Assembly: GCF_001426995.1 (NCBI RefSeq)
Contig: NZ_LMFY01000001.1
Span: 756,709 to 820,708, forward strand
DNA: 64,000 nucleotides
Direction of reading: 5' to 3'
From: Microbacterium sp. Root553
Lineage (GTDB): Bacteria > Actinomycetota > Actinomycetes > Actinomycetales > Microbacteriaceae
The notes beneath the pieces are model-generated. The model worked only from the letters and a program-made list of their open reading frames with translations. It did not search any database and was not told where the DNA came from. The first letter of the stretch is position 1, and every line of letters begins with the position of its first letter. The position numbers and the translations under genes are program-made. Positions 44,276 to 52,491 of the stretch are shown in pieces.

Positions 44276-45232
44276 TCAGCCGCGCATGGCGACGCCGCGG
44301 CGCCAGTAGCCCATGAAGGCCACCTGCCCGCGGTCGATGCCGAGGTCCTTGACCAGGTGGCGGCGCAGCGTCGTGACGACGCCGCTCTCGCCGGCGATCC
44401 AGAAGTAGCGCTCCGCGGGAGCATCCGCCGCCGCGATGTCCTCGCCGAGACCCGAGTAGTCGGGCGTCTCCCAGAGCAGATCTTCGGACTCGATGTCCTT
44501 CACGTCGATCTCGTCGGCGGCATCCGCATCTCCGAGGTAGCCGAGCACGGCAGGGATCAGACGCACGCCGTGGGGTTCGCCGATGTCGCGGGGCAGCCAG
44601 CGCACCTCGACACCGACGGGGGCGTCGATGCGCAAGACGTCGGCGGGCGACGGAACCTCGATGAACGCGCAGCCGCGCAGGTCGCTCGGAGCGTCCTCGA
44701 GGATGCGGGCGATCGCCGGAGCGGCGGTCTCGTCGCCCACGAGCACGACCGAGGTGGCCGAGCCCGGCTCGTACTCGGCTCCGCCGTGGGCTGCGGCGGC
44801 CACACCTCGACGCGGCCCGACGAGGAACAGTTCCTGGCCCACCTCGGCCGTACTGGCCCACAGCGACGCGGGCCCGGTGAGTCCGGGAGCGAGATGCAGC
44901 ACGAAGTCGACATCGATCTCGGTGCCCGCGTCGGTCACGCGAAGGTCGCGCACCGAGTAGGTGCGCATGGACCCGCGCTCGCCCTCGGGAACGGCGAGGA
45001 AGGATCCCCACCAGTCGTCGGTGTCGCGGTCGAGATCGGGCAGGATGCCGGATGCCGGCGGGAAGACCAGCTTGATCCGGGAGTCGAAGACGTCTCCCGG
45101 CGTGGCGAACTCGAACAGGTCGTCGCCCCCGAAGGTCACGCGCACGAAGTTCGGCGAGACCCGGGCGACGCCGCGCACCTCGGCACGCGCCAGCACGTAG
45201 GTGGGGCGTTCGGTGGTGGTCTCAGCGGACAT
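44276..45232 (-). CDS. Siderophore-interacting protein (ferric reductase)
   Basis: 318-aa cytoplasmic flavoprotein of the ViuB/SIP family that releases iron from imported siderophores by reduction. FAD-binding N-terminal barrel: SPNFVRVTFGGDDL and RTYSVRDLRV (RxYS(V/L)R motif); the C-terminal NAD(P)H domain includes VVLVGDETAAPAIARIL and YFWIAGESGVVTTLRRHLV. The ATG lies inside the 3' end of the ATPase gene (11-nt overlap) with GGGAGGCACC before it. Its place at the end of the uptake operon fits the role. Confidence 0.93.
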   Translation of the reverse strand: MSAETTTERPTYVLARAEVRGVARVSPNFVRVTFGGDDLFEFATPGDVFDSRIKLVFPPASGILPDLDRDTDDWWGSFLAVPEGERGSMRTYSVRDLRVTDAGTEIDVDFVLHLAPGLTGPASLWASTAEVGQELFLVGPRRGVAAAAHGGAEYEPGSATSVVLVGDETAAPAIARILEDAPSDLRGCAFIEVPSPADVLRIDAPVGVEVRWLPRDIGEPHGVRLIPAVLGYLGDADAADEIDVKDIESEDLLWETPDYSGLGEDIAAADAPAERYFWIAGESGVVTTLRRHLVKDLGIDRGQVAFMGYWRRGVAMRG

Positions 45233-46022
45233 GGTGCCTCCCGATAGGTGTGACCATCGGCTTTCCGGAGACCGGATCCGTGGTGATCTGATTGGCGAGG
45301 TCGAAGACCTCTTCGACGAGCTGGGCGGTCACGACGTCCTGCGGAGCACCGGTGGCGTGCACCCTGCCCTCCTTCATCGCGACGAGCTCGTCGGAATAGC
45401 GCGCGGCCAGGTTGAGGTCGTGCAGCACCATGACGATCGTGGTGCCGCGCGAGACGCTCAGATCGGTGAGCAGGTCGAGCACCTCGACCTGGTGTGCGAC
45501 GTCGAGGAACGTGGTCGGTTCGTCGAGGAGCAGGATGTCGGTCTCCTGCGCGAGCGCCATCGCGATCCAGACGCGCTGGCGCTGACCACCCGAGAGCTCA
45601 TCGACACTGCGGTCGGCGAGCTCCGTCGTGCCGGTCGCGGCGAGAGCATCCGCCACGACCTCGTAGTCGTGCGCGCTCCAGCGGGCCAGCATCTTCTGGT
45701 GCGGATGCCGGCCGCGACCGACCAGGTCGGCGACGGCGATCCCCTCGGGGGCGACCGGCGACTGCGGCAGGAGCCCGAGAATGCGCGCGACCTCCTTGGT
45801 CGGACGCGCGTGCACGGACCTGCCGTCGAGCACGATCTGCCCATCGGTGGGCGACAGCAGGCGGGCGAGCGCACGCAGCAGGGTCGACTTGCCGCATCCG
45901 TTCGCCCCGACGATCGTCGTGATCTTGCCCGGAGCGATCGCGAGGTCGAGCCCGTCGATGATCGTGCGGTCGCCGTAGGCGAGGGTGACGGACTCTGCCG
46001 TCAGGGTGTGCGCCTCGGTCAC
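45222..46022 (-). CDS. Ferric-siderophore ABC transporter ATPase
   Basis: 266-aa ATP-binding subunit of the FepC/FhuC class. Walker A GANGCGKST, Q-loop LLPQSPVAPEGI, GRGRHPH as in the class (VxxGRxPH), signature LSGGQRQRVWIAMALAQ, Walker B ILLLDEPTTFLD and MVLHDLNLAARYSD. The GTG start overlaps the permease stop (GTGA). Upstream in-frame sequence is unrelated. Energises the two FecCD permeases that follow upstream in the operon. Confidence 0.94.
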   Translation of the reverse strand: MTEAHTLTAESVTLAYGDRTIIDGLDLAIAPGKITTIVGANGCGKSTLLRALARLLSPTDGQIVLDGRSVHARPTKEVARILGLLPQSPVAPEGIAVADLVGRGRHPHQKMLARWSAHDYEVVADALAATGTTELADRSVDELSGGQRQRVWIAMALAQETDILLLDEPTTFLDVAHQVEVLDLLTDLSVSRGTTIVMVLHDLNLAARYSDELVAMKEGRVHATGAPQDVVTAQLVEEVFDLANQITTDPVSGKPMVTPIGRHHVR

Positions 46023-47101
46023 AGGGAACCTCCCGAGCGGTTGGTGCGGATGAGCAGGTAGATCAGATACGGGGCGCCGAGCACTCCGGTGACGACGCCG
46101 ACCGGGTAGCGGTCGCCGAACGCGAACTGCCCCAGCAGGTCGCCGCCCAGCACCAGCACCGCGCCGATGAACGCACTGGGGACCAGCAGGTTCGCACCGG
46201 GACCGGTGATGCGGGCGGCGATGGGTCCTGCCATGAAGGCGACGAACGCGATGGGTCCGGTCGCCGCGGTGGCGAAGGCCAGCAGCGCCACCGCGCCGAG
46301 GATGTACAGCAGTCGCGTGGTGTTGACCCGCACGCCGAGCCCGGAGGCCGAGTCGTCGCCCAGCTGCATCGCGCCGAGGGCGCGCCCCTGCAGCAGCATG
46401 AGCGGCACGATCACGACCGATGCGAGGGCCAGCGGCATCACTCGTTCCCAGGAGGCGTTGTTCAGGCTGCCGGTGAGCCACTGCATGGCCGTCTGGATGT
46501 CCCAGCTCGCCGCCCGCGACAGCACGTACGAGATCACGCTCTGCAGCATCGCGGCGACACCGATCCCGATGAGGATCAGGCGGGTGCCGGCGAAGCCGTT
46601 CTTGATCGACAGCAGGTAGATGACCCCCGCCGTCACGACCGCGCCGGCGAGGGCGAACAGCGACACGAGGGGCCCGTCAAGTGACAGCACGACGATGCCG
46701 ACGACGGCCGCGGCACCCGCGCCGTTCGAGATGCCGATGATGTCGGGGGAGGCGAGCGGATTGCGCAGCAGTGTCTGGAACGACACACCCGCGATGCCGA
46801 ATGCGAAGCCGGCGAGGATGGCGAGAATCGCCCGGGGCAGCCGCAGCTCGCCGACCGTGAACGATGCGCCGGGCACGGTGTCGCCGAGGATGACGCGGAT
46901 CACCGCATCGAGCGGATAGAAGGTGTTGCCGATCATCAGCGCGGTGGTGAAGAGCGCGACAAGCAGAGCGCCGAGCACGATCGTGGCGACGGAGTGGCGG
47001 CGATGGCGCGATCGACGTCCGGCGATGATCGCGTCGACCTGGGCGCGGGCATCGTCGGCGCCCGGGGTCATCGGGGCGGCGGGGCGGTCGATGGTGCTCA
47101 C
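46019..47101 (-). CDS. Ferric-siderophore permease (FecCD family), second
   Basis: 360-aa inner-membrane permease with about ten helices and a 40-residue polar N-terminus. Family motifs: ELRLPRAILAILAGFAFGIA, GVSFQTLLRNPLASPDIIGI, and PIAFVAFMAGPIAARITGPG near the coupling loop. FepG/FepD type. Overlaps the ATPase gene and the first permease gene by 4 nt. Confidence 0.94.
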   Translation of the reverse strand: MSTIDRPAAPMTPGADDARAQVDAIIAGRRSRHRRHSVATIVLGALLVALFTTALMIGNTFYPLDAVIRVILGDTVPGASFTVGELRLPRAILAILAGFAFGIAGVSFQTLLRNPLASPDIIGISNGAGAAAVVGIVVLSLDGPLVSLFALAGAVVTAGVIYLLSIKNGFAGTRLILIGIGVAAMLQSVISYVLSRAASWDIQTAMQWLTGSLNNASWERVMPLALASVVIVPLMLLQGRALGAMQLGDDSASGLGVRVNTTRLLYILGAVALLAFATAATGPIAFVAFMAGPIAARITGPGANLLVPSAFIGAVLVLGGDLLGQFAFGDRYPVGVVTGVLGAPYLIYLLIRTNRSGGSL

Positions 47102-48141
47102 AGTTCACGCACCTTCTGGCGGCGGACGATCCAGATGAAGAACGGGGCGCCGATGATCGCAGTGATGATGCCGACCTGGATCTCCTCCGACGACGGGGAG
47201 ATCACGCGGCCGACGACGTCGCTCGCGAGCAGGAGCGCGGCTCCGGCGACGGCCGAGAACGGCAGCAGCCAGCGGTGGTCGGTGCCGATCAGCATCCGGC
47301 ACACATGCGGGATGACGAGGCCGACGAACCCGATCGGACCGGCGATCGCGGTGGCCGCGCCCGCGAGGATCACCGCGCCGACGGCCGACATCAGCCGCGT
47401 GCGGAACACGTGCTCGCCGAGGCCCTTCGCCATGTCGTCGCCGAGCGCGAGGGAGTTCATGCCGCGTGCGCTGAGGAAGCAGATGAGCGCCCCGAGCGCG
47501 AGCACGGGTGCGGTGATCGCGATGCGCGGCCATTCCGCGCCCCCGACTCCGCCGATCTGCCAGGACTGGAACGACTGCAGCAGATCGACGCGGGGCAGCA
47601 TGACCGCGCTGATCAGAGAGGCGAAGGCGGCGGAGGTCGCCGCCCCCGCGAGCGCGAGCTTGAGGGGGGTGGCGCCCCCTCTGCCGAGCGACCCGACGGT
47701 GTAGACGAACACGGCGGCGAGGGCCGCGCCGAGGATCGCCAATGCCATCTGGCTGTACGCGTCGGTGAGGCCGAGGAAGGCGAGTCCGATCACGACGGCC
47801 AGTGACGCTCCGTTCGAGACGCCGAGGATGCCGGGGTCGGCGATCGGGTTGCGGGTGACCGCCTGCATGGTCGCGCCCGACAGCGCGAGGGCCGCGCCGA
47901 CAAGGATCGCGAGCAGCGTGCGCGGGAGGCGCTTGATGATCGCGGCCTGGGCGAGCGTGTCATCCTGACCTGCGAGCGCGGCGAAGACGTCGTCGATGCT
48001 CACCGCGCGCACGCCGAAGCAGATCGACAGGACGCAGAGCACGAGCACGACGCCCACTCCGACGAGCAGCCAGAGCGAGCGCGCCCACGCCGGGCGCCGC
48101 AGGTCTGCGGTGCCCGGCGTGGGGAGGGTGACAGCGGTCAC
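47098..48141 (-). CDS. Ferric-siderophore permease (FecCD family), first
   Basis: 347-aa inner-membrane permease with about ten helices. Motifs: IKRLPRTLLAILVGAALALS, GATMQAVTRNPIADPGILGV, and GPIGFVGLVIPHVCRMLIG (coupling region). Pairs with the other FecCD permease as a heterodimer. Follows the binding-protein gene after 32 bp. Confidence 0.94.
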   Translation of the reverse strand: MTAVTLPTPGTADLRRPAWARSLWLLVGVGVVLVLCVLSICFGVRAVSIDDVFAALAGQDDTLAQAAIIKRLPRTLLAILVGAALALSGATMQAVTRNPIADPGILGVSNGASLAVVIGLAFLGLTDAYSQMALAILGAALAAVFVYTVGSLGRGGATPLKLALAGAATSAAFASLISAVMLPRVDLLQSFQSWQIGGVGGAEWPRIAITAPVLALGALICFLSARGMNSLALGDDMAKGLGEHVFRTRLMSAVGAVILAGAATAIAGPIGFVGLVIPHVCRMLIGTDHRWLLPFSAVAGAALLLASDVVGRVISPSSEEIQVGIITAIIGAPFFIWIVRRQKVREL

Positions 48142-48173
48142 GGGGATTCAGTGCGCGAAGGTGACGCCGAAGG

Positions 48174-49211
48174 TCACTTCGTGAACGGCGACGCCAGCAG
48201 GGCGAGGTAGTCCGACAGACCCCACTGGATCGACAGCGGCGACGGGTTCGCCGATGCGGCGAGCGGAGTCGAGTTCGGGAGGATGACGACGTTGCCGGCG
48301 GCGACGGCCGGGATCTTCGACAGCAGCGGGTCGCCCTGCAGCATCGCGAGCGTCGAGTCGTCGCCGTACGTGACGAACACGTCGACGTCGTCGAACTTGT
48401 CGGCCTCCTCGGCGCTGACCGTGAGCGAGAACTCGTCGCTGTCCTCGTTGTCCTCGACGAGCTTCGGCAGCGGCAGACCGAGGTCGTCGTGCAGGTAGCC
48501 GGGGCGCGTGTCGACGGCCGTGTAGTAGCCGACCTGGCTGAGGTCGCTCGGGTCGAGGTAGGCGAACAGCACCTTCTTGTCCTTGAGTGCGGAGTTCTCG
48601 TCGAGCGCCTTCGCGGCGTCGGCGTGCAACTCCTCGATCAGGGCCTCGCCCTGCTCTTCGAGTCCGAGAGCCTTCGAGTTCATCTCGATCATCTCGTCGA
48701 CCGGGGTGCCCCAGGCGACCTCAGGGTAGGCGACGACCGGAGCGATCTTGGAGAGGGTGTCGTACTCCTCCTGCGTCAGGCCCGAGTATGCCGCGAGGAT
48801 GACGTCGGGGTTCGTGTCGGCCACGGCCTCGTAGTCGATGCCGTCGGACTCGTCGAACAGCACGGGTGCGTCGGCGCCGAGCTCGTCGAGCTTGTCCTCG
48901 ACCCAGGGCAGGATGCCGTTGTCGTCGTCATCGCCCCAGGTCGCCTTGCTCATGCCGACCGGCACGATGCCGAGGGCCAGCGGCACCTCGTGGTTCGCCC
49001 AGGCGACCGTCGCGACGCGCTCGGGCTTCGACTCGATCGTGGTCTCGCCGTACACGTGCTCGATCGTCACGGGGAAGGCGCTGTCGTCGGCGGGGTTTCC
49101 ACCGGCCGAGTCCGACGCATTGTCGTTCGAGGAGGTCGCGCAGGCGGTGAGGCCGATGGCGAGCGCCGCGGCGACACCGGCGGCGAGGAGACGAGAGGTG
49201 CGCACAGGCAT
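48174..49211 (-). CDS. Iron-siderophore binding lipoprotein
   Basis: 345-aa class III (FepB/FhuD-like) binding protein. The signal peptide ends with lipobox LTAC (Cys24), then a Ser/Asn/Asp-rich linker. Motifs: FPVTIEHVYGETTI, ERVATVAWANHEVPLALGIV, and NPDVILAAYSGLTQEEYDTL. The ligand could be a hydroxamate or mixed siderophore; no synthesis genes are nearby, suggesting uptake of foreign siderophores. First gene of the operon, downstream of an IdeR-like box. Confidence 0.93.
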   Translation of the reverse strand: MPVRTSRLLAAGVAAALAIGLTACATSSNDNASDSAGGNPADDSAFPVTIEHVYGETTIESKPERVATVAWANHEVPLALGIVPVGMSKATWGDDDDNGILPWVEDKLDELGADAPVLFDESDGIDYEAVADTNPDVILAAYSGLTQEEYDTLSKIAPVVAYPEVAWGTPVDEMIEMNSKALGLEEQGEALIEELHADAAKALDENSALKDKKVLFAYLDPSDLSQVGYYTAVDTRPGYLHDDLGLPLPKLVEDNEDSDEFSLTVSAEEADKFDDVDVFVTYGDDSTLAMLQGDPLLSKIPAVAAGNVVILPNSTPLAASANPSPLSIQWGLSDYLALLASPFTK

Positions 49212-49256
49212 GCCCTTCGGGTTGGCGTGGGGGTGTGCGGCGCGAGAGCGCCGGGC

Positions 49257-49294
49257 TTTGGTAAGCCTCGCCTAATCTAACAGATTGTTAGGCG
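49257..49294 (-). promoter_or_regulatory. IdeR/DtxR-like iron box and overlapping dyad
   Basis: On the minus strand TTAGGCGAGGCTTACCAAA (49257-49275) matches 14 of 19 positions of the IdeR/DtxR consensus TTAGGTTAGSCTAACCTAA. It overlaps a perfect dyad CGCCTAA-N12-TTAGGCG (49269-49294). Located 46-83 bp before the binding-protein ATG, where it would repress the siderophore operon in iron-replete cells. Confidence 0.7.
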
Positions 49295-49360
49295 ACCCTC
49301 ATCTCGGTATTCTCCTGTCGCGCTCCTCCTTCGCCTCCGCGCCGGGCGGCTCAGCATCCA

Positions 49361-49898
49361 GATGCCGAACTGATCCGGCACCGCTCTGGCGAGCGGCGTC
49401 GAGCGGGGCCAGTTACGCATCGCGCTGCTGAGCGGGGCCAGTTGCGCACCTCGCACGGGCGAGTCGGATGCCGAACTGACCCCGTCCAGCATCCAGATGC
49501 CGAACTGACCCCGCACCGCGCCCGGAGTCGGGCGGGATCGAACGGGGCCAATTGCGCACCGCGGGATCGAGCGGCGTCGAGCGGGGTCAATTGCGCACCG
49601 CGGGATCGAGCGGGGCCAGTTGCGCACCACGAACGGGCAAATCGGATGCCGAACTGACCCCGCCCAGCATCCAGATGCCGAACTGACCCCGCACCGCGCC
49701 CGGAGTCGGGCGGGATCGAACGGGGCCAATTGCGCACCGCGGGATCGAACGGGGCCAATCGCGCACCGCGCTGCCGAGCGGCGTCGAGCGGGGTCAATTG
49801 CGCACCGCGGGATCGAGCGGGGCCAGTTGCGCACCGCGAACGGGCAAATCGGATGCCGAACTGACCCCGCCCAGCATCCGGATGCCGAACTGACCCCG
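49361..49898. repeat. Array of 16 18-bp motifs in alternating orientation
   Basis: Plus copies of GATGCCGAACTGACCCCG start at 49361, 49467, 49496, 49645, 49674, 49852 and 49881. Minus copies (written plus-strand CGGGGCCAGTTGCGCACC and variants) start at 49404, 49433, 49543, 49582, 49611, 49721, 49750, 49789 and 49818. Within a block copies are 29 bp apart, sometimes 39. Blocks alternate + / -- / ++ / --- / ++ / ---- / ++. The 700 bp from the siderophore promoter to cspA contain nothing else but the cspA terminator; frames through it are low-complexity and not coding. Confidence 0.9.
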
Positions 49899-49927
49899 CA
49901 CCGCCCCAAAACCCCAGGGGCATAGAA

Positions 49928-49961
49928 AAACCGGCCGGATCCGTGAGGATCCGACCGGTTT
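49928..49961 (-). terminator. Rho-independent terminator of cspA
   Basis: On the minus strand a 15-bp stem (AAACCGGTCGGATCC with GGATCCGGCCGGTTT, one mismatch, loop TCAC) is followed by TTTTTC. It lies 18 bp after the cspA stop. Confidence 0.9.
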
Positions 49962-49979
49962 CAGGAAGCCTATGCGCGC

Positions 49980-50183
49980 TCAGAGAGCGCGGATGTTCGC
50001 CGCCTGCATGCCCTTGGGGCCACGCTCAGCGTCGAATTCGACCTTCTGGTTCTCACGGAGCTCCTTGAAACCGGAGCCGGTGATTGCCGAGTAGTGGGCG
50101 AAAAGGTCGTCCGTGCCGTCATCGGGAGCGATGAAGCCGAAGCCCTTTTCCGCGTTGAACCATTTCACAGTGCCAGTGGCCAT
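49980..50183 (-). CDS. cspA: Cold shock protein, CspA family
   Basis: 67-aa single-stranded nucleic-acid-binding protein, one cold shock domain. RNP1 is [13 protein letters not shown]2 is DLFAHYSAI; starts [14 protein letters not shown] as in most actinobacterial Csp. The in-frame ATG eight codons upstream is rejected because family members start at MATGTV. A/T-rich upstream leader (GAAAACAGAAAGTAGAAAAC) is typical of csp 5' regions. Acts as RNA chaperone and transcription antiterminator. Confidence 0.96.
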   Translation of the reverse strand: MATGTVKWFNAEKGFGFIAPDDGTDDLFAHYSAITGSGFKELRENQKVEFDAERGPKGMQAANIRAL

Positions 50184-50336
50184 GTGTTTTCTACTTTCTG
50201 TTTTCAAAACGGCCGCTTACGCGACCCGCGCCGTGCCGGAACGTCCGACATACGCGCATGCTCAACGTATCACGGCTCCCTGACCATCCGCCCGAAAACG
50301 TCACTTCTTCTGCACGACTCCCGCTCCGGACAGCAC

Positions 50337-50375
50337 GAGGCCCGGGCGGAGATGCGAGATCTCCGCCCGGGCCTC
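50337..50375 (-). terminator. 17-bp hairpin after SRPBCC gene
   Basis: GAGGCCCGGGCGGAGAT and its exact complement, loop GCGAG, 12 bp beyond the stop of the SRPBCC gene. No T-run. The rest of 50184-50336 is the cspA leader and shows no other feature. Confidence 0.7.
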
Positions 50376-50387
50376 GGGTCTCGTCGC

Positions 50388-50843
50388 TCAGGCCTCGACG
50401 TCGCCGCGCCATGAGCCGGTCTCGGCTCCGCGCTTCTCGATGAACTCCTTGAAGTTCTTCAGGTCCTTCTTCACCGCGTGCGAGCCCGCGCCGACCAGCG
50501 AGCCGACCTTCTCGAGGAGCCCCTCGGGCTCCCAGTCGATCTGCACGGTCACCCGTGTCGTGAGCTCCTCGAGCTTGTGGAACGTCACGACACCCGCGTG
50601 CTCGGTGTCGCCGCCCACGCTCTTCCACGCCACACGCTCGTCGGGGTGCTGCTCGGTGATCTCCGCGTCGAACTCGCGCGTCGCTCCGCCGACCTTCACG
50701 ACCCAGTGGTTGTGAGTGTCGTCGATCTGTGTGATGGACTCGACCTCGTCGAGGAACTCCGGGAAGCTCTCGAACTGGGTCCACTGGTTGTACGCGATGT
50801 CGACCGGAACGTGGACGTCGATGGTCTCGATGATCTGCCCCAT
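50388..50843 (-). CDS. SRPBCC-family polyketide cyclase/dehydrase-like protein
   Basis: 151-aa START-like fold protein: IIETIDVHVPVDIAYNQWTQ, FESFPEFLDEVESI, and the C-terminal helix VKKDLKNFKEFIEKRG. Family members bind hydrophobic ligands in a deep cavity; in actinobacteria this type is common as a stand-alone stress-related protein with unknown ligand. GGAGCATCCC lies before the ATG. Monocistronic. Confidence 0.88.
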   Translation of the reverse strand: MGQIIETIDVHVPVDIAYNQWTQFESFPEFLDEVESITQIDDTHNHWVVKVGGATREFDAEITEQHPDERVAWKSVGGDTEHAGVVTFHKLEELTTRVTVQIDWEPEGLLEKVGSLVGAGSHAVKKDLKNFKEFIEKRGAETGSWRGDVEA

Positions 50844-50962
50844 GGGATGCTCCTCTGCTGAGTCGTCGTTCGTGTCCTTCTATTCAGCGCGAGAGGCCGG
50901 GTCTTCGCGACGGGGTTGACAGACCGACGGCGAAGGGGCGCTTCCCGAGTAGCGTTGACGAT

Positions 50963-51997
50963 ATGCGCATCCATGCCGCGATCCGCGCCTCGAAGCGCTC
51001 ACCCCTTTTGCAGGTGGTGAAGTCCGCCGCGGCCACGATCGCCGCGTGGATGCTCGCGGGCTGGGTGGTGCCGGGGCAGCTGCCGGTGTTCGCCGCGATC
51101 GCGGCCCTGCTGGTCGTGCAGCCGAGCGTGAACCAGTCGCTGTCGAAGGCGCTGGAGCGCAGCATCGGCGTCATCGTGGGGGTGCTGATCGCCGTCGCGC
51201 TGGGGCTGCTGCTCGGGTCGCCCAGTTGGATCGTGCTGCTCGCCATCGTCGTGGCCATGCTCGTGGCCTGGGCACTGCGGGCGACCCCGGGCACCGGCAA
51301 CCAGGTCGCGATCTCGGCGATGCTCGTGCTGGCACTGGGCTCGACCCCCGACTATGCGATCGCCCGCATCCTGGAGACCCTCATCGGGGTCGTCATCGGC
51401 ATCGTCGTGAACGCCCTGATCGTGCCGCCCGTGCTCGTCGCCCCCGCCCGCCGTGATCTCGGACTGCTCGGCAGCGAGCTGGCCGCGAGCCTCGACCGGC
51501 TCGCCGACGCGCTGCCCGAGCCGCAGGCGCCGGCGAAGCTGCAGGAGCTCATGCTCGAGGCCCGACTGCTGCGTCCGATGAAGGACGTCGCGGAGGCCTC
51601 GATCGCTGCCGGCGAGGAATCACTGACCCTGAATCCACGGCGCTCGACCCACCGCGAGGAGCTCGTCGAGATGCGCACGCTGCTCGAACGGCTCTCACCG
51701 ATCGTCACCCAGACGATCGGGATGACCCGCGCCTACTTCGACCACTACGACGACTCGATCGGACAGGAACCCGCGGTCGCGGCGATCGCCGAGCAGTTGC
51801 GCCGGGCCGGTCACGACGTGCGGCTCGCGGTGCAGATCGCCGACGTCTCCCCCGAGCCCGAGGCGCTGACCTCGGCGATCCCCGCGCTCACGGCGCCGCT
51901 GGTGATCCGCCCGCCCTCGTCGATGCACTGGATCCTCATCGGCTCCCTCATGGAGGACCTGCGTCGCATCCGCGGGGAGCTCGTCGAAGAGGAGTGA
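50963..51997 (+). CDS. FUSC-family inner-membrane transporter
   Basis: 344-aa protein with an N-terminal block of about six helices (residues 20-155, including LPVFAAIAALLVVQPSVNQS and GVIVGVLIAVALGLLLG) and a cytoplasmic helical domain, as in FUSC/aromatic acid exporter (AaeB, YhfK-like) proteins. GTGNQVAISAMLVLALG is the second conserved stretch. Likely exports an organic anion or supports envelope homeostasis; substrate unknown. The ATG follows TAGCGT by 7 nt (leaderless). Confidence 0.85.
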   Translation: MRIHAAIRASKRSPLLQVVKSAAATIAAWMLAGWVVPGQLPVFAAIAALLVVQPSVNQSLSKALERSIGVIVGVLIAVALGLLLGSPSWIVLLAIVVAMLVAWALRATPGTGNQVAISAMLVLALGSTPDYAIARILETLIGVVIGIVVNALIVPPVLVAPARRDLGLLGSELAASLDRLADALPEPQAPAKLQELMLEARLLRPMKDVAEASIAAGEESLTLNPRRSTHREELVEMRTLLERLSPIVTQTIGMTRAYFDHYDDSIGQEPAVAAIAEQLRRAGHDVRLAVQIADVSPEPEALTSAIPALTAPLVIRPPSSMHWILIGSLMEDLRRIRGELVEEE

Positions 51998-52074
51998 GCG
52001 CGGGAGCGCGGGAGCGCAGGGGCGCGGGCGCGCGGGGAGCGTGGGAGCGGGGGAGCGTGGGAGCGCGGGCGCGC
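51998..52074. repeat. GGGAGCG low-complexity tract
   Basis: Degenerate tandem GGGAGCG/GGGGCGC units running from the FUSC stop to the left arm of the next repeat element. Strongly G-rich on the plus strand, so quadruplex formation is possible. Confidence 0.8.
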
Positions 52075-52159
52075 GTTCACAACTCAGCACAGACGGCTGC
52101 TGCAAGCCCTTTCCGGGCAATCCCGGGGCTCGCCACGGGATTCATGCTGAGTCGTGAAC
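52075..52159. repeat. 85-bp inverted-repeat element, copy E
   Basis: Left arm GTTCACAACTCAGCA, right arm TGCTGAGTCGTGAAC; total 85 bp, one shorter than the others. Lies between the convergent FUSC and acidic hypothetical genes. Confidence 0.86.
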
Positions 52160-52171
52160 GCGAACTCCGGG

Positions 52172-52399
52172 TCAGTCGGCGTCGGGGTCGTCGGCGAGCA
52201 CGTCGCCGTCGTCGTCCGAGGCAGGTCCGGACGGGGCGGCCGTGGGCTCACCCTTGTTGTCCTCGGTGCCGAGGTTGTCGTTCTCCTCCGCACCGGGCGA
52301 CGGCTCGCTGCTGATGTCGGTGCGGTCGGTGCTGATGTCGTCTGTGTCGCGGTTCACGGGCGTCCTCTCGTCGGCGTCGGTGTGCGGTGTGCGGTGCAC
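52172..52399 (-). CDS. Acidic low-complexity hypothetical protein
   Basis: 75-aa, Asp/Glu/Ser/Thr/Pro-rich and probably disordered (DADERTPVNRDTDDI, ASDDDGDVLADDPDAD). The GTG start lies 9 nt after TACTCT. No family recognised. Such short acidic proteins are common in Microbacteriaceae; a role as a stress or chaperone-like peptide is speculative. Confidence 0.6.
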   Translation of the reverse strand: MHRTPHTDADERTPVNRDTDDISTDRTDISSEPSPGAEENDNLGTEDNKGEPTAAPSGPASDDDGDVLADDPDAD

Positions 52400-52491
52400 G
52401 TGCAGGCGAGAGTACGGCGGTGCGGGCGACCGAGCCCGGGCCTTGACAAGGCACCCTGAGCCTTGGCATGGCTCGGGCCTATCCTGGTCGC

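Noticed and set aside
49361..49898. CRISPR array
   Set aside because: Repeats are only 18 bp, gaps about 11 bp and not unique, orientation alternates, and no cas genes are nearby.
49277..49909. Long open frames through the 49.3-49.9 kb region encoding repeated Arg/Ser/Pro-rich peptides
   Set aside because: They are translations of the 18-bp repeat array in a high-GC context, with no start context and no plausible protein composition.
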